The notes under the pieces were generated by a model. That model was not told the DNA's origin. It was given only the letters and a program-made list of their open reading frames with translations, and did not search any database. From Cladocopium goreaui (Eukaryota > Sar > Dinophyceae > Suessiales > Symbiodiniaceae): a DNA stretch of 64,000 nt. Both the position numbers and the translations under genes were made by a program. Location: positions 265,891 through 329,890 of the forward strand of contig CAMXCT020006753.1 in assembly GCA_947184155.2 (NCBI GenBank). The letters run 5' to 3'. Shown here one piece after another: positions 39,701 to 52,630 of the stretch. Positions within the stretch are counted from its first letter, which is position 1; every line of letters starts with the position of its first letter.

Positions 39701-40124
39701 CTGAAGTGAAAAGTTGAATTTGCCAGCAGTTCTTTGGGGCAAAAAAAACATTCGCAAGAGCTTTCGGGAAAATAGAGAAATATAACCAACGAACGATAGC
39801 TAACACGGGTATTTCAGCAAGAAAAATGGTGGCCATGGGCACATCACTTGGATTGTTGAGAGATCTTCCTGATCAAAATAAAGGATCGGAGAAAATTGTT
39901 TATGTAAAACTCATATAGTTGCCGTGTCATTATGTGTATACATGCATATATATATATATATATATATTATGCAAACATAGAGATTCATAATGTATTGCAT
40001 GTTGATTTTTTTTGCATATATGTATAAAAATAGTTCATATAGATATAGATACTATATGATAGTCTCTATTGTGTACAAACATGTAATCGCTATATACGTG
40101 TATGTGACATCATGTGACTGTCCT

Positions 40125-40232
40125 GGCGCGCCCAGGCCTCAAAGCCACCATGGCCAGCAGCAGCATGATGGGCCTGGCTGGTTCGTCAGTCCGACCATTC
40201 TGGTGTATCTGGATGGGGAGTTCCAAGCATCC
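40125..40232 (-). CDS. Candidate exon, unassigned
   Basis: Acceptor TTCCAG|GGATGC. Minus-strand reading GCLELPIQIHQNGRTDEPAR then PIMLLLAMVALRPGRAR. The hydrophobic stretch IMLLLAMVAL may be a membrane segment. Family unknown. Confidence 0.4.
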
Positions 40233-40767
40233 CTGGAAAATAAGTGAAAATCTGTGAAAGTGCTGAGACAATAAAACAAAAGAAACCAGCCGATGGCATC
40301 CGATGGCAGAATGGGACGGACGATTTTCATTGGAGTTTCTGCTGTGATTCTCGGCGAGATATTAGTCGGTTCTCACATTCCCCAACAGTTTGGATGCCTG
40401 CGATCTCGTGTAGAGGAATCCTCAGTTTGTGGTTCATCAACTGCGAACATCTTCTCTGATGAGCGCACATGTTGTTGAATCTTCATAATGTCGACTCCAA
40501 ATTCGCTTCAATGTGTGGTGGCCCAGTGGGTCCTGACTACAAATGGTAGGATCCCACCTCAGCCAAGGACCAGTGAAGCTTGAAATAATCTGTGACTGGG
40601 AAAAATATGGAAAAATATGGAAAAATCCTTCGACATGGGCTGTCAGCCTGGACTCCATTTTCCAGCTGGGAAAATGGCTGGGCTGCTTCAAGTAGTACAA
40701 GAGATTTGACTGAAGAAAATTCATCGGGTGGTTCCATGACATTCCATATTATTTCCTACAAATTAGA

Positions 40768-40871
40768 TACCCTCTGGTGAACTATCATAGCTATTGAAAA
40801 TGACCATATATAGTGGATTTTCCCATTAAGAATGGTGATTTTCCATTGCTATGTTAGTTCACCAGAGGGTA
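40768..40871. repeat. MITE family A copy
   Basis: Ends TACCCTCTGGTGAACTA and GTTCACCAGAGGGTA, interior CTATTGAAAATGACCATATA. Confidence 0.9.
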
Positions 40872-41129
40872 GCCAGAAACGACCTCAATATCTCAATGTG
40901 CCAAGAAAACGAATCTGCCTTTTGGGTACTGCAGAAACTGCACGCCAGCTTTGTGCCCAGTTCTCCAAACCGCACTTGGGTCGAAGGTCCCCAAAATGCT
41001 GAACGGAGCCTTCCAAAAAAAAAACAATTAAGATAATTAACTTATCACTTATCACTAACTTGTCACCATCAATCATCTACAATCAGCTAAAAGCTGTGGG
41101 CTACGCAGACCCCTAAAACATTGACTTGT

Positions 41130-41272
41130 ATCATCGACCGATCCATGCCTCAATTTCTGACATCGACACCAAGAAACTCCGTCGTTCAGGAGCTCCTCAA
41201 CATCCTCAAAACACACCCCTCGAAGCGCTCGAAACCCGGAAGCTTCGCCAGTTAAATCTTCAAAAAAAGAAG
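41130..41272 (-). CDS. Candidate exon, unassigned
   Basis: Minus-strand reading FFEDLTGEASGFRALRGVCF then EDVEELLNDGVSWCRCQKLR. Acidic-to-neutral globular composition. Boundaries approximate. Confidence 0.4.
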
Positions 41273-42186
41273 CGAACGTGTGAAAACACAGCAAGGGATC
41301 AATGCACTTCTAGTGATTCCAGTATCTTTTCAGTGCTGAAGCGGTGCATTCAGGGCCGCTTTGGATGAAACCTGTCAAAAAAAGTCCATGATGCAACGGT
41401 CCCAGGTCCCATTTGAACAATTTTCATGACCCCCACGAGATCCCGAGATCCCGAGATCCCGCGGTCCGGAATGGCACCGGCACTCATTGGGATATTCGCC
41501 TGACAGTTTTTGGCGGTGCTAAGGGGAAGATCAAAACCCATGGAATCCCCTGGTGAACAGCAAAATAGCTGGGATTTATGGATGTTCATCCCCCCAATAT
41601 CCCTCAACATGTCATAGCTTGACCCATCCCCATATGTCGACATTCTGGGACAGCATGGTTCACATTTCAGAGTCCCCCAGATTTTTTGGGTTCATTGTTG
41701 TTCATCTTCCTAATAAGATTGAAAATACACATGTTTTTTTTGTATATGGACATATGCATGACATATTGGAAACAGCCAAGTTACCACTGTCACACATACC
41801 CATCTGTCTCATGTGGATGTTCCCCAAAAATGTCCAAACACTCGGCAATCGGGCCTGATTCTGCAGAGATTGCACCCCGGCTTGATCTGCCACGGGGCTT
41901 GTGGGATACGCCCCTTCACATGCAAACATTGCCACCCAACGGGAACATCATCCTCTAAACCCTTTGCGGGGATGTTCCATCTCGATTCTTAAGGAGTACC
42001 TCAGGGGTCCTCACAATCAACAGATGTGCCCGACCTCATGCAATGCCACGAGCACGTGTCGAAACAATGCAAAGCAGGGCACCTTTCAAATTCTTTCAAA
42101 ACCGTTTGGTCATCTTTTGGTCTAAAATCATATATATATATATATATTATATATGTGTGTGTCTATATATAAATCCCCTAAGAAGA

Positions 42187-42328
42187 CCTCTTTCATCATC
42201 CAGGCTCCCTTTCCACCACCGGGCACAATGTGGGCACCTTCAGTGGCAGTCGTGGTCTCTGCAACCTTCACAAATCCAGTGGGGACAGGTTGAGCCCAAG
42301 CCGCCTCCACCAATTTGGACCATTCTTC
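42187..42328 (-). CDS. Candidate exon, unassigned
   Basis: Minus-strand reading EWSKLVEAAWAQPVPTGFVK then VAETTTATEGAHIVPGGGKG and AWMMKE, with GT donor GAG|GTCTTC. One of the strongest isolated exon candidates. Product not recognised. Confidence 0.5.
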
Positions 42329-42773
42329 TGGGGATTATTAGATCACTAGATGAGATTAGGGGATGCCTCATTGCAGGGATATTCTGTCACCGCATGTCAC
42401 CGCCTGCGGCTTCAGGATTGCCATCGCCACCTGATTTCAGGTGGTGAAACAGGCCACGATGGCCCGAAAGTTGGGTCATGAAATCTTACGGTAGCTTCTC
42501 CTTCAGGTTAGGCCTGGATCACACGTGAATCACTGGATGATCTCATCCAGGTGGTTTGACATGAAATGTATCTTACAATGACTTACAGTGTCTTATTTCA
42601 ATTCAAATGAATCATTTTCTGATAAGTGCTTGGTGTTTAAAACTTTGTTTGATTACCGGAGGCTAAATGAGATTGGAACCGCTCAATGTCATGTGAAGGG
42701 AGTTTCTTCAAGGAACCTTGGATGTGTTTTTCTGGTATGCACATTCATCTCATAGGAACCCACACATCATGGA

Positions 42774-42883
42774 TACCCTCTGGTAATGGCTGACATAGCT
42801 ATTGAAAATGACCATATATAGTGGATTTTCCCATTAAAAATGGTGGATCTTTCCATAGCTATGTTAAATTACCAGAGGGTATA
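42774..42883. repeat. MITE family A copy
   Basis: Ends TACCCTCTGGTAATGGC and AAATTACCAGAGGGTA, interior GACCATATATAGTGGATTTT. Confidence 0.9.
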
Positions 42884-43214
42884 TGAATCCCTATTCATGA
42901 ATGGATGGATGACCATCCCCCGAGATAGGCAAATTACATCAAATTACCCAAGTTTTGACCGTAGCACACACGTACCTGAATCGAACAGGGCTGAGGAAAA
43001 GATGAACGACATCTGACATGCAGGTCTAGTTTACGTATCTATGAGGCACTGCCCATATTAGGCCCATATGAGACAAATAGAACTCTTGCTCGTGGACGTG
43101 ATTCCCAGATTGCCAAGAATCCATCTCAAGTCATTTACATTCTACCTAGAAGACATCCATATTACTTAAAACGTTCAATCCTATTTATGGTATTCCAGAA
43201 TTGGCTGAAAACTT

Positions 43215-43277
43215 ACAGGACAACATCAAGGTCTGAGCCTCGAGTGGCATCGGGCGGCGCGCCATCTGCGCACTTTT
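43215..43277 (-). CDS. Candidate exon, unassigned
   Basis: Minus-strand island with two open frames, CADGAPPDATRGSDLDVVL and AQMARRPMPLEAQTLMLS, ending in a GTAAG donor. Frame not resolved. Confidence 0.35.
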
Positions 43278-43559
43278 GGTGTGTTTCAGAATGGGGGATG
43301 TCGGGTATGTTAGCCCCAATAAAAATAACCATTTCATAGAGGGGAAATGAAGATGTTTACCCCAAGTCACATATAATAAATATATATATATATATGTATA
43401 TTATAATAAACATAATCATAATAATAATGATGATAATAATAATTATTATTGTAATAATAATAATAATATACAATTATACAATTATACACATTTTGTCATG
43501 TCGGTATTACTTGCGCTAATGCATGTCCAATCTATGGCAATTGCAAGCCATGGGATTTT

Positions 43560-43680
43560 TAAGGTATCCTATTTTCAGACATTTGTCCCGTAGCATGCGT
43601 CTCGGGATCTTGCCAGCCATGTCTCGGGCCCATACCGCAGTTCCTTTGAGTTCCCTTGAGCAAAAGGCGGCGGTGCTGGG
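43560..43680 (-). CDS. Candidate exon, unassigned
   Basis: Minus-strand reading FCSRELKGTAVWARDMAGKI then PRRMLRDKCLKIG. Alternative frames exist. An AG|G acceptor (CAAAG|GAACTG) is available inside it. Confidence 0.35.
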
Positions 43681-44799
43681 GGCTACATGTAGCAGAACCC
43701 GCTCCGCAGAACCAGCGCTGGTTCTGTTGCTGGGGCTATCCCTTCACTGGTTCCGCAACGGCTTTTCCGGTCGCTAGAGACTCAACTCGCTGCAACCACC
43801 TGGTGCAGGGCACTGGGAACCTTCTGAAGCAATTCCTAGAAAAGAAATATGTTAAAATGATTTTCCTGCTGATCATGGACATTCATCCTTGACCTGTCTT
43901 CCAGTAAAAAACAACCAAACCCAAAAATGTTGCAAATGACTTGGGGTGTTCAACATTCACATCTTTTGAGGCAGGTAAACCCAGAATTTACCCATAATTT
44001 GGGGCTGCGCAGCCTTCAAATGTATTTACAAAGACAATTGAAAAGGGCTGATCAGCCCAGAGCCCATCTATGCCAGGAGGCTCTGCCTTGAAAATCACCA
44101 ATCCCAGACAACTCAAGGGAAAATCAACGAATCTATCAGAAACTTATCACAGATCTGTATCAAACAACTGGAAATCTATCTATCTATCTATATATATATA
44201 TACAATTACAGTAATTAACGCAAAATCTGTTGCATGCGCTGCACACATCCCAACAAACTACACCTCGACCAAAGCGGTATCTCCTTTTCAGCCCAGGTCC
44301 CATGGATATTGATGACAGTTCATTCTGACTATCTCCACATTGTTGCGTGACACCCTGAAAATAGTCGCTCTCTGCTTCAATGCCCTGGCCCGCATGCCAA
44401 ATAGTGGAAGGGTTCCATCCCATGTTCGTTGCTGCGCATGGGACCCAACCATTTGTCTAAGTGTTTCAGATTGAATAGATTCAAAACACAGGTGTAAAAA
44501 TACTTAGTCTCTTAGTGTTCCAATATTTTAGATCATCCTGGCTCAAATGTTCAATGCTTGTGGATAAAACACAGTACCCCAAGAAAACCTATGGAGTTTC
44601 ATCATTATGGTCCCTTGGTGGTTAGAAAACCCCTTGAAACCCAAGTTTTGTCCCCAACATATCAATATCCCCACTATTAATCATGAGTAGCGGCCATATG
44701 CAGAGATAATCCCCAATCCATATCAGATTGTTGGTTATATACTTACGTATTCCCCATTTATGGTTGGTTCATACAATTACACTCCCCCCAATTCACATA

Positions 44800-44880
44800 G
44801 ACCCTGAAAATAGTCCATTTTGAGTGGAAACAAATCTTCCAGGCCACCTATTTGGCAGGGTCTATGTCTATGTGAATGTA
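44800..44880. repeat. Inverted repeat with CATAGACCCTG ends
   Basis: TTCACATAGACCCTGA and CAGGGTCTATGTCTATGTGA flank about 45 bp. It shares its core with the element at 5,656-5,760. Confidence 0.75.
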
Positions 44881-45256
44881 AAGGAAGGGTATATCCCCAT
44901 CATAAATCTAATTTTGAACCACGACCGTATCGGCAGGTCACCTAAGTGCGCCGGGAAAGACACCACCATCATGGCTTTGCCAAGGCAGCCGCCTGACGTA
45001 GAATTTGGCACCACCGATGCTCGAAGTCAGGATCCATTAAATTGTGGTGTTAATGTGTCTATCTATATATATATATATTCATGTATGCATTGCTATATAT
45101 GTATATACAATTTATAGTTATATCCTAAAGTGTGTATATATATATAATACATACATATGCGTGTATGAAAATGTGTGTGTGTGTGTTTGAAATATAACTA
45201 CATTTACGTACCGTACACCCACATATATAGTTATATATATATATGTAATGTTACAG

Positions 45257-45287
<31 letters not shown>

Positions 45288-45856
45288 TACATTAAGTACA
45301 ATATCTGGATCCATCTAGGGTATCACATTGATATTTCAGCAGCTCAGCGAACTCACCCTCTAATGGCGTTTCAAGAAGCTTCGCCGTCGTTGTCAAACGG
45401 ATTGGGCAAGATTAGATCATGTTGGAATGATTACATTGATTCATATGTATCATATGATTGTAATGATTCCTTAGCAAGCCATCACCTATTCTATGTCTCT
45501 CTGTTGGTTTTCATACGCACATGTTGGGCATCATGAGGATAGCACCCAAGTAGTCCATCCCAATCTTGAACCTAAAGAGGTCTGAGATAGTCTGAGGACT
45601 AATCGCGTCTTGGTGTCAACATATTTTTCATTGGTCTTTCGTTGTTGATAGATTGGTGTGAGGTCTGTTTGGGACATGTTTTATCTGACGACCCCCTAGC
45701 CACCGCACCTGTGCTTGCAAACGTCGGATGGATTCAGCAAAGGCTGCCGCAGGATCCTGGAAACCATGGCTGGGGACTCAACTGTCCCTCAGCACGGCGG
45801 CATTGGAGCTATTCAGCTATTCCACATCAAATCATCTCTGCAACAGAAACATCATG

Positions 45857-46516
45857 TCAACTTCCTGCCTCCACTTGACTCTTCGGTGATGATGCAGGCG
45901 CTGCTGCTTCAACCGGTGCGGCTGGTGGGGCCGCTGCTTCTGGTGAAGGCACTGCTGCTTCAACCGGTGCGGCTGGTGGGGCTGCTGCTTCTGGTGAAGG
46001 CGCTGCTGCTTCAACCGGTGCGGCTGGTGGGGCCGCTGCTGCTTCAACCGGTGCGGCTGGTGGGGCTGCTGCTTCTGGTGAAGGCGCTGCTGCTTCAACC
46101 GGTGCGGCTGGTGGGGCCGCTGCTTCTGGTGAAGGCGCTGCTGCTTCAACTGGTGCGGCTGGTGGGGCCGCTGCTTCTGGTGAAGGCGCTGCTGCTTCAA
46201 CCGGTGCGGCTGGTGGGGCCACTGCTTCTGGTGCAGGCGCTGCTGCTTCAACCGGTGCGGCTGGTGGGGCTGCTGCTTCTGGTGAAGGCGCTGCTGCTTC
46301 AACCGGTGCGGCTGGTGGGGCTGCTGCTTCTGGTGAAGGCGCTGCTGCTTCAACCGGTGCGTCTGGTGGGGCCGCTGCTTCTGGTGAAGGCGCTGCTGCT
46401 TCAACCGGTGCGGCTGGTGGGGTTGCTGCTTCTGGTGAAGGCGCTGCCGCCTCAGCCGTAGGCGGTGGGGCCGCCGCAGTCGCTGCTTCAGTTCGACTTG
46501 CTCGCAAGGCCTGCAA
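45857..46516 (-). CDS. Ala/Pro repeat protein or coding minisatellite
   Basis: 219-aa minus-strand reading made of about eleven copies of a 17-residue unit, PVEAAAPSPEAAAPPAA, with one shortened copy. The 51-bp unit keeps frame throughout, and third-position changes (GCC/GCT) are frequent, which hints at selection on the protein. PVEAAAPS-type repeats behave as extended flexible linkers. The preceding segment MQALRASRTEAATAAAPPP is also Ala-rich. The plus strand is open as well (LLLQPVRLVG...), so translation is not certain. Confidence 0.5.
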   Translation of the reverse strand: MQALRASRTEAATAAAPPPTAEAAAPSPEAATPPAAPVEAAAPSPEAAAPPDAPVEAAAPSPEAAAPPAAPVEAAAPSPEAAAPPAAPVEAAAPAPEAVAPPAAPVEAAAPSPEAAAPPAAPVEAAAPSPEAAAPPAAPVEAAAPSPEAAAPPAAPVEAAAAPPAAPVEAAAPSPEAAAPPAAPVEAAVPSPEAAAPPAAPVEAAAPASSPKSQVEAGS

Positions 46517-47379
46517 TCAGGAATCATGTGTTTTGATTGTTGTTGCTGTGTAGAGGGTCTGTGGGAACCAATTCTTGGCAAAGGTCAAAACGAAGCAATA
46601 CATAAGGGCCAAAATGCAAAAAATCTTGGAGTTTGAGAGCCAAGTATAGAATTTTGCCAATTTTCGGGAGTTCCACCTTGTCAAGAGTTGAACGCATGCA
46701 AGTTCCAAGACCAGTGTGTCTGCACGTCCGTTTCAAGTGTCGATGCTAGCCATCTCAAACCCTAATCAAAAATCGTGACCCCCGAGTGTATCCCATGGAG
46801 CCTGTCCAACTTCCACCTCGGAATTGCCAACCAGCTTTCATTCGACAAGCATTTGAAATGTGAACGATTCTTCCCAGCTTCCATGATGAGAAAGTGAAGT
46901 TTGAATTGAGTCTGAGGCTAAGGTTCCAGAACCCAAAGATTTCGACAATTTTGGTCGGTTCAAAGGAGTCTCCAGGCGCCGATTGGACCTATCAACAGTA
47001 TCTCCAAATCGATGGACCAACTTCATCCAATGGGATCCCAAATCTGGTTGTAACCCTCATTTTTGCTGGTTCAATATGGTTCAATCAATTCAATCCCACT
47101 TTTTCAAGTGGTTTCATTCCGCCATCTGGTCCCCAACTGGTCCCCAAACGGCTATGCTGAGTCCAAGTCACCTCTCCTGCAGCCAAATTAAGGTAGATGA
47201 AGATCCTATCGACCTGCACGGTTTCTGCGATGAATCATGAAATGATTGCAGAACCACTTGTCAATGGACTACAACCCCACTCCAGTTGCTACATTTGTAT
47301 ATGATTGTATATGTATATGTACACAAGGTGTAATATGTATACACAAAAGTCGTTGTCGTTTTTTCCTCAAGGATCCTGG

Positions 47380-47675
47380 CATATAATATATATATATACA
47401 TACATATACATATATATATATGTGTGTGTGATCATGTATGTATATCATCGATTTGATGTGGCGAGAATTCCCCACAGCATTTCCACCTCCCAGCTGGGAT
47501 CCAGCTCCTTCACCCTCCGGTCCTCGGAAGGGAGGAAGGGGTCACTAGACTATGCTTAACAAATATTTACATATATATATATCATGTGTGTGTGTATGTA
47601 TGTATGTATGTATGCATGCATGCATGCATGTATGTATGTATATATATATATGTACGTATGTATGTATGTATATAG

Positions 47676-47707
<32 letters not shown>

Positions 47708-47939
47708 ATACATATATGTCTGCATGTATATATATATATGTCTGTATGTATATATATATGTCTGTATGTATATATATATATGTAAATGTATACATATATA
47801 TATATGTTTATATATATATGTATATATATGTATATATATACATATATATATATATGTGGTTATATATATATATGTATATATGCGTGTGTATATATATATG
47901 TACATGTATAATATCTATATATATATATGTATGTATATG

Positions 47940-47970
<31 letters not shown>

Positions 47971-48260
47971 ATATATGTGTGTGTATGTATATAGATATAT
48001 ACATACATGCATACATATCTATGCAGTCTATATATATATATGTATATGTATCTATATATGTATATGTATATATATATATACAAATGTATATATATATATA
48101 TTATGTATATATATATATACATACGTATGTATATATATATATGTATAATATATATATATACATACGTATATGTATATACATATAAATATATAGATAGACA
48201 TACATATATATATATATACATATAAATATAAATATATATAAATACATATACGTATATAGA
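47380..48260. repeat. TATG/TA microsatellite megablock
   Basis: Almost 900 bp of (TATG)n, (TA)n and TGCATGCATG runs. All long frames here (Tyr/Ile/Met/Cys-rich) are artefacts. Confidence 0.95.
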
Positions 48261-48299
48261 TATGTAGTAATTAATGCCCAAATAGATAGTGATAAAATA

Positions 48300-49926
48300 C
48301 TGTTCCATCTTTTTGGTGGTATCTGTTCATACTGATGTATATATAGAATGCTTCAGCATATCATATTAGTACACACAACATATGCATACATATTCATGTG
48401 TGCGTTATCATGGGGAAAAATGCTAGTTCTTACTGGATTCTGACGCTGATTGGCATGAGCAGCAATCGTCGTCATCGTCATCGTCGTTGTCATTATCATC
48501 AATCATCACTCATCATTGATAAATCACCAATGATCAATATAATTACTGTCATGTTTACTATGATTGAGATTATTGTTGCTGTTATTGTGGTTTCCCCCTT
48601 GGTAAACCACATGTGAGGATTAAAATCCCTGTCACCAACAGCCACCACGACCACCCCACCTGTCATCATCTGTGACCCCGGGCCAAGGCCAGCGGGCGAT
48701 CAAGCCTGATCGGTGGCGAACGTTTCAGCTTCATTCAGCTTCCCTGCGAAAAGTGGCTGGCTGGCTGTTCCGATTCAGTTTGAATATGGTGTTTTCGAGA
48801 TGTTCAGATTGTTTTTCTGACTAATTTCGGATATGTATCTGAAATGTGTCATTTGAAAAAGAAACATGTTTCACCCCACCGGAATTATCTTTGCTTTCAG
48901 ATTTCCACATCGGATGTGATACACTCCGCAAGGACCTTTTCTAGTTGGTGGTTTCAATTCTCTCGTTATTTCCATATTTCTACCTGGGATGATCAGGGCC
49001 TGAGAACTTCAGCTTCCGCCCAACCTGGGTGGACAAGTCACGACATGACCAACTGGAAATCGTCACTGATAATTACAATCAGTTCCCCATTCCTGGGGGT
49101 TATACAGACCTGGATCGTAACTCCACTTCTTTCCAGCTACTAATCAGCTACTAAGAGGCTAAGAGACTAAGAGGCTAATTGTTTCTGTTTCCTCATGTTT
49201 CCGGTTTCGATTTTCCCATAAACGATTCCTTTGACCATTGGTTTCATTCAAAACTAGTAGGGTATCTTTTCATAAAAATACTAATTAGCAGGGTATCCAT
49301 CTTCTCCCTATAAGCATTGCCATTTTGGGGCCCCATTCTGCACATTCCCCGCGTTACCTCCAGCGGGGTGCTCTGCAAGTAACGGCTGGCGAAACCTGAG
49401 CGATGCTGTTGTTGATTCGACAATATTGCTATATTATGTCTATTATCTATATTGACGTTCATATGGATATTTCTAACAATAATTGTATGTGTATTATTTA
49501 TATGTGTCTTTATATTCGTATGTATAGCTATATTAAGTTTATAGCTACATTATGTCGATGTCGATCTTCATATTCATATTCGCATTCATATTCATATTTA
49601 TATTTATATTTATTGTTATTTTTATTTTTATATGTATATGTATAATTATAATTCTGTATACATATATATATATACATATGCATACATGTATGTATATATA
49701 TATATATGCTTTATATCTAGTCATATATATATATATTCATACATTTATCTATATATGTATTTCATAAATATATACATATATTCATACATATATACATAGA
49801 TATATACATACATTCATATTCATAGTTGCATTTGTATTTAAATGTTATATCGCTCTTTATACTCTTATTAGTACAAAATTATATCTATCTTATTTAAATG
49901 CACACTTATATTTATAAGCACAGTGG

Positions 49927-49957
<31 letters not shown>

Positions 49958-50270
49958 GTGCATGTATATGTGTATGTATATGTATGTATTCATGTATTTT
50001 TATGTGTATAATACATAATATTGATATATATATATTCAAAAAAAGGAACATGCCAAATTATATTGCGTTGTATTATGTAATATTATATATATAAAGTATA
50101 CATGTCTATTCTAATATAAATATACGTGTACATTATTTTGTGTGTATATTATACTATATGATTTCATATGTGTATAGTTTCATATAAGTTGTTTATATAC
50201 ACCTTTATACTGTAATGTAATATATGTGCATATTACAATATTACAATAGACGTGTATATTGTAATATATT
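48300..50270. other. Gene-free AT-rich region
   Basis: Scattered TA, TATG and TATTCA microsatellites (notably 49,540-49,800 and 49,920-50,220). I see no supported exon. Confidence 0.6.
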
Positions 50271-50639
50271 GGGGATGATTGCTGGGACAAGTATTTAAGG
50301 GCCCGAGCATTTGCCTTTCTTTACCTACGGAGAAGCTCTTGTTTTTTCAATGGGAGCTTGCCCCTCTATCACTGAAACCAAGAAAAGGACATCGATGTGC
50401 CAGCACCAAACCAGAAAGTGCTCAGTGGCTGAACAGCATGAAGAATTGCAGGAGGTCAAAAATGTTGTTTTAAAATAAAAACCACTCTGAATGGCTAAGG
50501 ACCAAACGATGGCCAAACTCTGAGTAAGGGCCTTTGACTCCCGTTCACTTTGGCAAAATTCGAAACATGATGTTAATATCAGATAATATCAGATAATATC
50601 ATCTAATATCAAATGCTGGTGGTTGTTATTCTGGGTACT

Positions 50640-50742
50640 CCCAGCTTCGGGATGTCAGTGGAGCCAGAAATGAAGAGTCCTCCAGGCGCTACCAAGCCAT
50701 CAAGAGCCCCAGTTGCCCGTGAAGCGAGACGTTTCCGCATGA
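50640..50742 (-). CDS. Candidate exon, unassigned
   Basis: Minus-strand reading MRKRLASRATGALDGLVAPG then GLFISGSTDIPKLG. The plus strand is also open (MSVEPEMKSPPGATKPSRAP). Strand uncertain. Confidence 0.35.
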
Positions 50743-51309
50743 CTACTGTGTCTTGAGTCTAGCGCATAAAGAATCACTTTGAATCAATGAGACAACATGA
50801 GACTTTGTCTCCCAATGACTCAAATCCCCATCATTTTCAAAGAACAATATCAAATGATGCGAAACCATGCTGAAACAGGATTTCGGCGGATTTCGGTGTA
50901 GATCATCTTTGTTTACCTCAGTTCCGACATGCACCTAAATAATCCCTGAGCATGCGTCCACCCCAACAATCACCCACGTGTCATCATGCAAAAAGTCCTT
51001 GCAAGAGTTAGATACATCCAAATCATTACTACGTCCATATTGAATATATTATCATAATTTATCATATGTTTTCAATAAGTGCAATAATTCCTAGTAACAC
51101 AATGAATATAATGTTTTACCTCTCAAATATGGGGATGGGAGTTCATCCCGCCATGATATGGATTGACGACCATCCACCATTTTTTTTTGCTGATACATCC
51201 CATTTCCTGTTCATATACCAATAAATTATCTGTAAATCCCATTGAACTGCCATAAAGAAAATAAATCCCATAGATCAAAGTAGTTGCCACAGCAGGTTTT
51301 TCATTCCTC

Positions 51310-51384
51310 TCCTCCTGCGCACAGCAGACGTCGAGCCTCACGCAGAAGGGCTGCAGCCTTAACGCGACGAGGTAGAGGCTTCAT
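51310..51384 (-). CDS. Candidate exon, unassigned
   Basis: Minus-strand reading MKPLPRRVKAAALLREARRL then LCAGGE, basic and helical. A GC donor candidate is present at CTGT|GCGCAG. Confidence 0.4.
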
Positions 51385-51412
51385 GCGGGGTTGACCACCA
51401 AAAAATGATGTC

Positions 51413-51523
51413 TACCCTCTGGTAATGACTAACATAGCTATTGAAAATTGCCATTTCTAGTTCATTTATATATATATATATAAAATGTGATTTTCCATAG
51501 TCATGTTAGTTTACCTGAGGGTA
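51413..51523. repeat. MITE family A copy
   Basis: Ends TACCCTCTGGTAATGACTAA and GTTTACCTGAGGGTA, with a TA microsatellite in the loop. Confidence 0.85.
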
Positions 51524-51706
51524 AATCAGAAGTTGACCACCAAAAATGATGCCTGCAACTGGCTGTGCCCCTTCCAACCTGGGGCAAACCGACTGTTGTT
51601 GGTTCAGTGCAACGCAACAGCGACTTTGTGCTGGGAAATCCCCAAACTAAATGGAGGTGTTGGGGCTGGGAAAATCAGTGCTGCCAGTGTGGGAATTTCC
51701 AGCAAG

Positions 51707-51813
51707 CTACGGTGGATGGAAGAAATCCTGCACCAGTTAATAGGTGGTTTATCCCATTATTCATAGGGTTTTAACCATCCAAGGTGGTGCAGGATTTCTT
51801 CCATCCACAGTAT
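51707..51813. repeat. MITE family B, copy 2
   Basis: Nearly identical to 12,092-12,198. Directly followed by a GTTTGATTACCGGAGGG half-element of family A. Confidence 0.9.
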
Positions 51814-51921
51814 GTTTGATTACCGGAGGGTTTTTGAGTTTTTGACCTGGTGTTTTTTTTGTTGAGCCATTGGAATTTCAGCAAGTGGGTTTGTCTGAAA
51901 ACGCTGCATACCCTGCCAAAT

Positions 51922-52024
51922 GTGGGTATGGATCAATACCTATTAATACCATTTTTAGGGGGATGAACATCCATTTACCAGCTATTTTGATGTTCACCAG
52001 GGGTACAAGGTTTTGACACACTGC
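51922..52024. repeat. Dispersed repeat D, copy 2 (inverted)
   Basis: Reverse-complement relative of 36,789-36,893, including the flanking CAAAACCTTGTACCCC segment. Confidence 0.85.
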
Positions 52025-52109
52025 CAAATGTTACTTTGAGATACTTTGAGTAGGGAAAATGATGATTCACCCATGGATTCAGAGCCTATTTCCGACAAGC
52101 CAAATCGAA

Positions 52110-52199
52110 CTTGGTAACTTAAGACCTTCATTTCAGCGAGCCAAGGATGCCAAGGAACTCCTTCGACATCTGCCTCGGCCAGGATCACATCCAGCAAGC
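52110..52199 (-). CDS. Candidate exon, unassigned
   Basis: Acceptor GGCCAG|GCTTGC. Minus-strand reading LLDVILAEADVEGVPWHPWL then AEMK. Well-formed protein-like composition. Family unknown. Confidence 0.45.
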
Positions 52200-52364
52200 C
52201 TGGCCAAGCGTGGGGCATTTCTACTCCAGGAATAGCTACTGCGATTCAATGAACTCAGCCTGCGGTCATATCAGTTTCCACTCAGCTACTGTGGCCTGCA
52301 AAGACTTTGGATTATTTTCCACTCACACATCGAAATGGAAGGGAAGCCCTAAAGACAAGGTAGT

Positions 52365-52630
52365 CGATCTCGCACCCCAAGGGCACCCAGTTCGATGATC
52401 ACATCCACACTGGAGGCTTCTAGAGACCTCGGAGCCAAGCGGAGTGGTGTGGATGAAATCCTCAGTCTTTGGTCTTAGAGAGTTTGACCCAAGGGCTGTA
52501 CAACGGCTACAACTGGAGAGAACTGGATGGCCTTCTTTCCAGCGATTCACACGAATCTGAAAGGCCAAGTCTAGGAATCCACGCGTCTGTGATCTCGCAT
52601 CCTGCCAGGCATCCCATGCGGGCATGATGC
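52365..52630 (-). CDS. Candidate exons, unassigned
   Basis: Two protein-like minus-strand segments in different frames: AWDAWQDARSQTRGFLDLAF (about 52,545-52,620) and APRSLEASSVDVIIELGALG then VRDRLP (about 52,365-52,440). Probably two exons separated by a short intron. Family unknown. Confidence 0.35.

Noticed and set aside
47552..48308. Several open frames of 100-170 aa on both strands
   Set aside because: They are translations of TATG/TA microsatellite: only Tyr, Ile, Met, Val, Cys, His and Thr, with no start or splice context.
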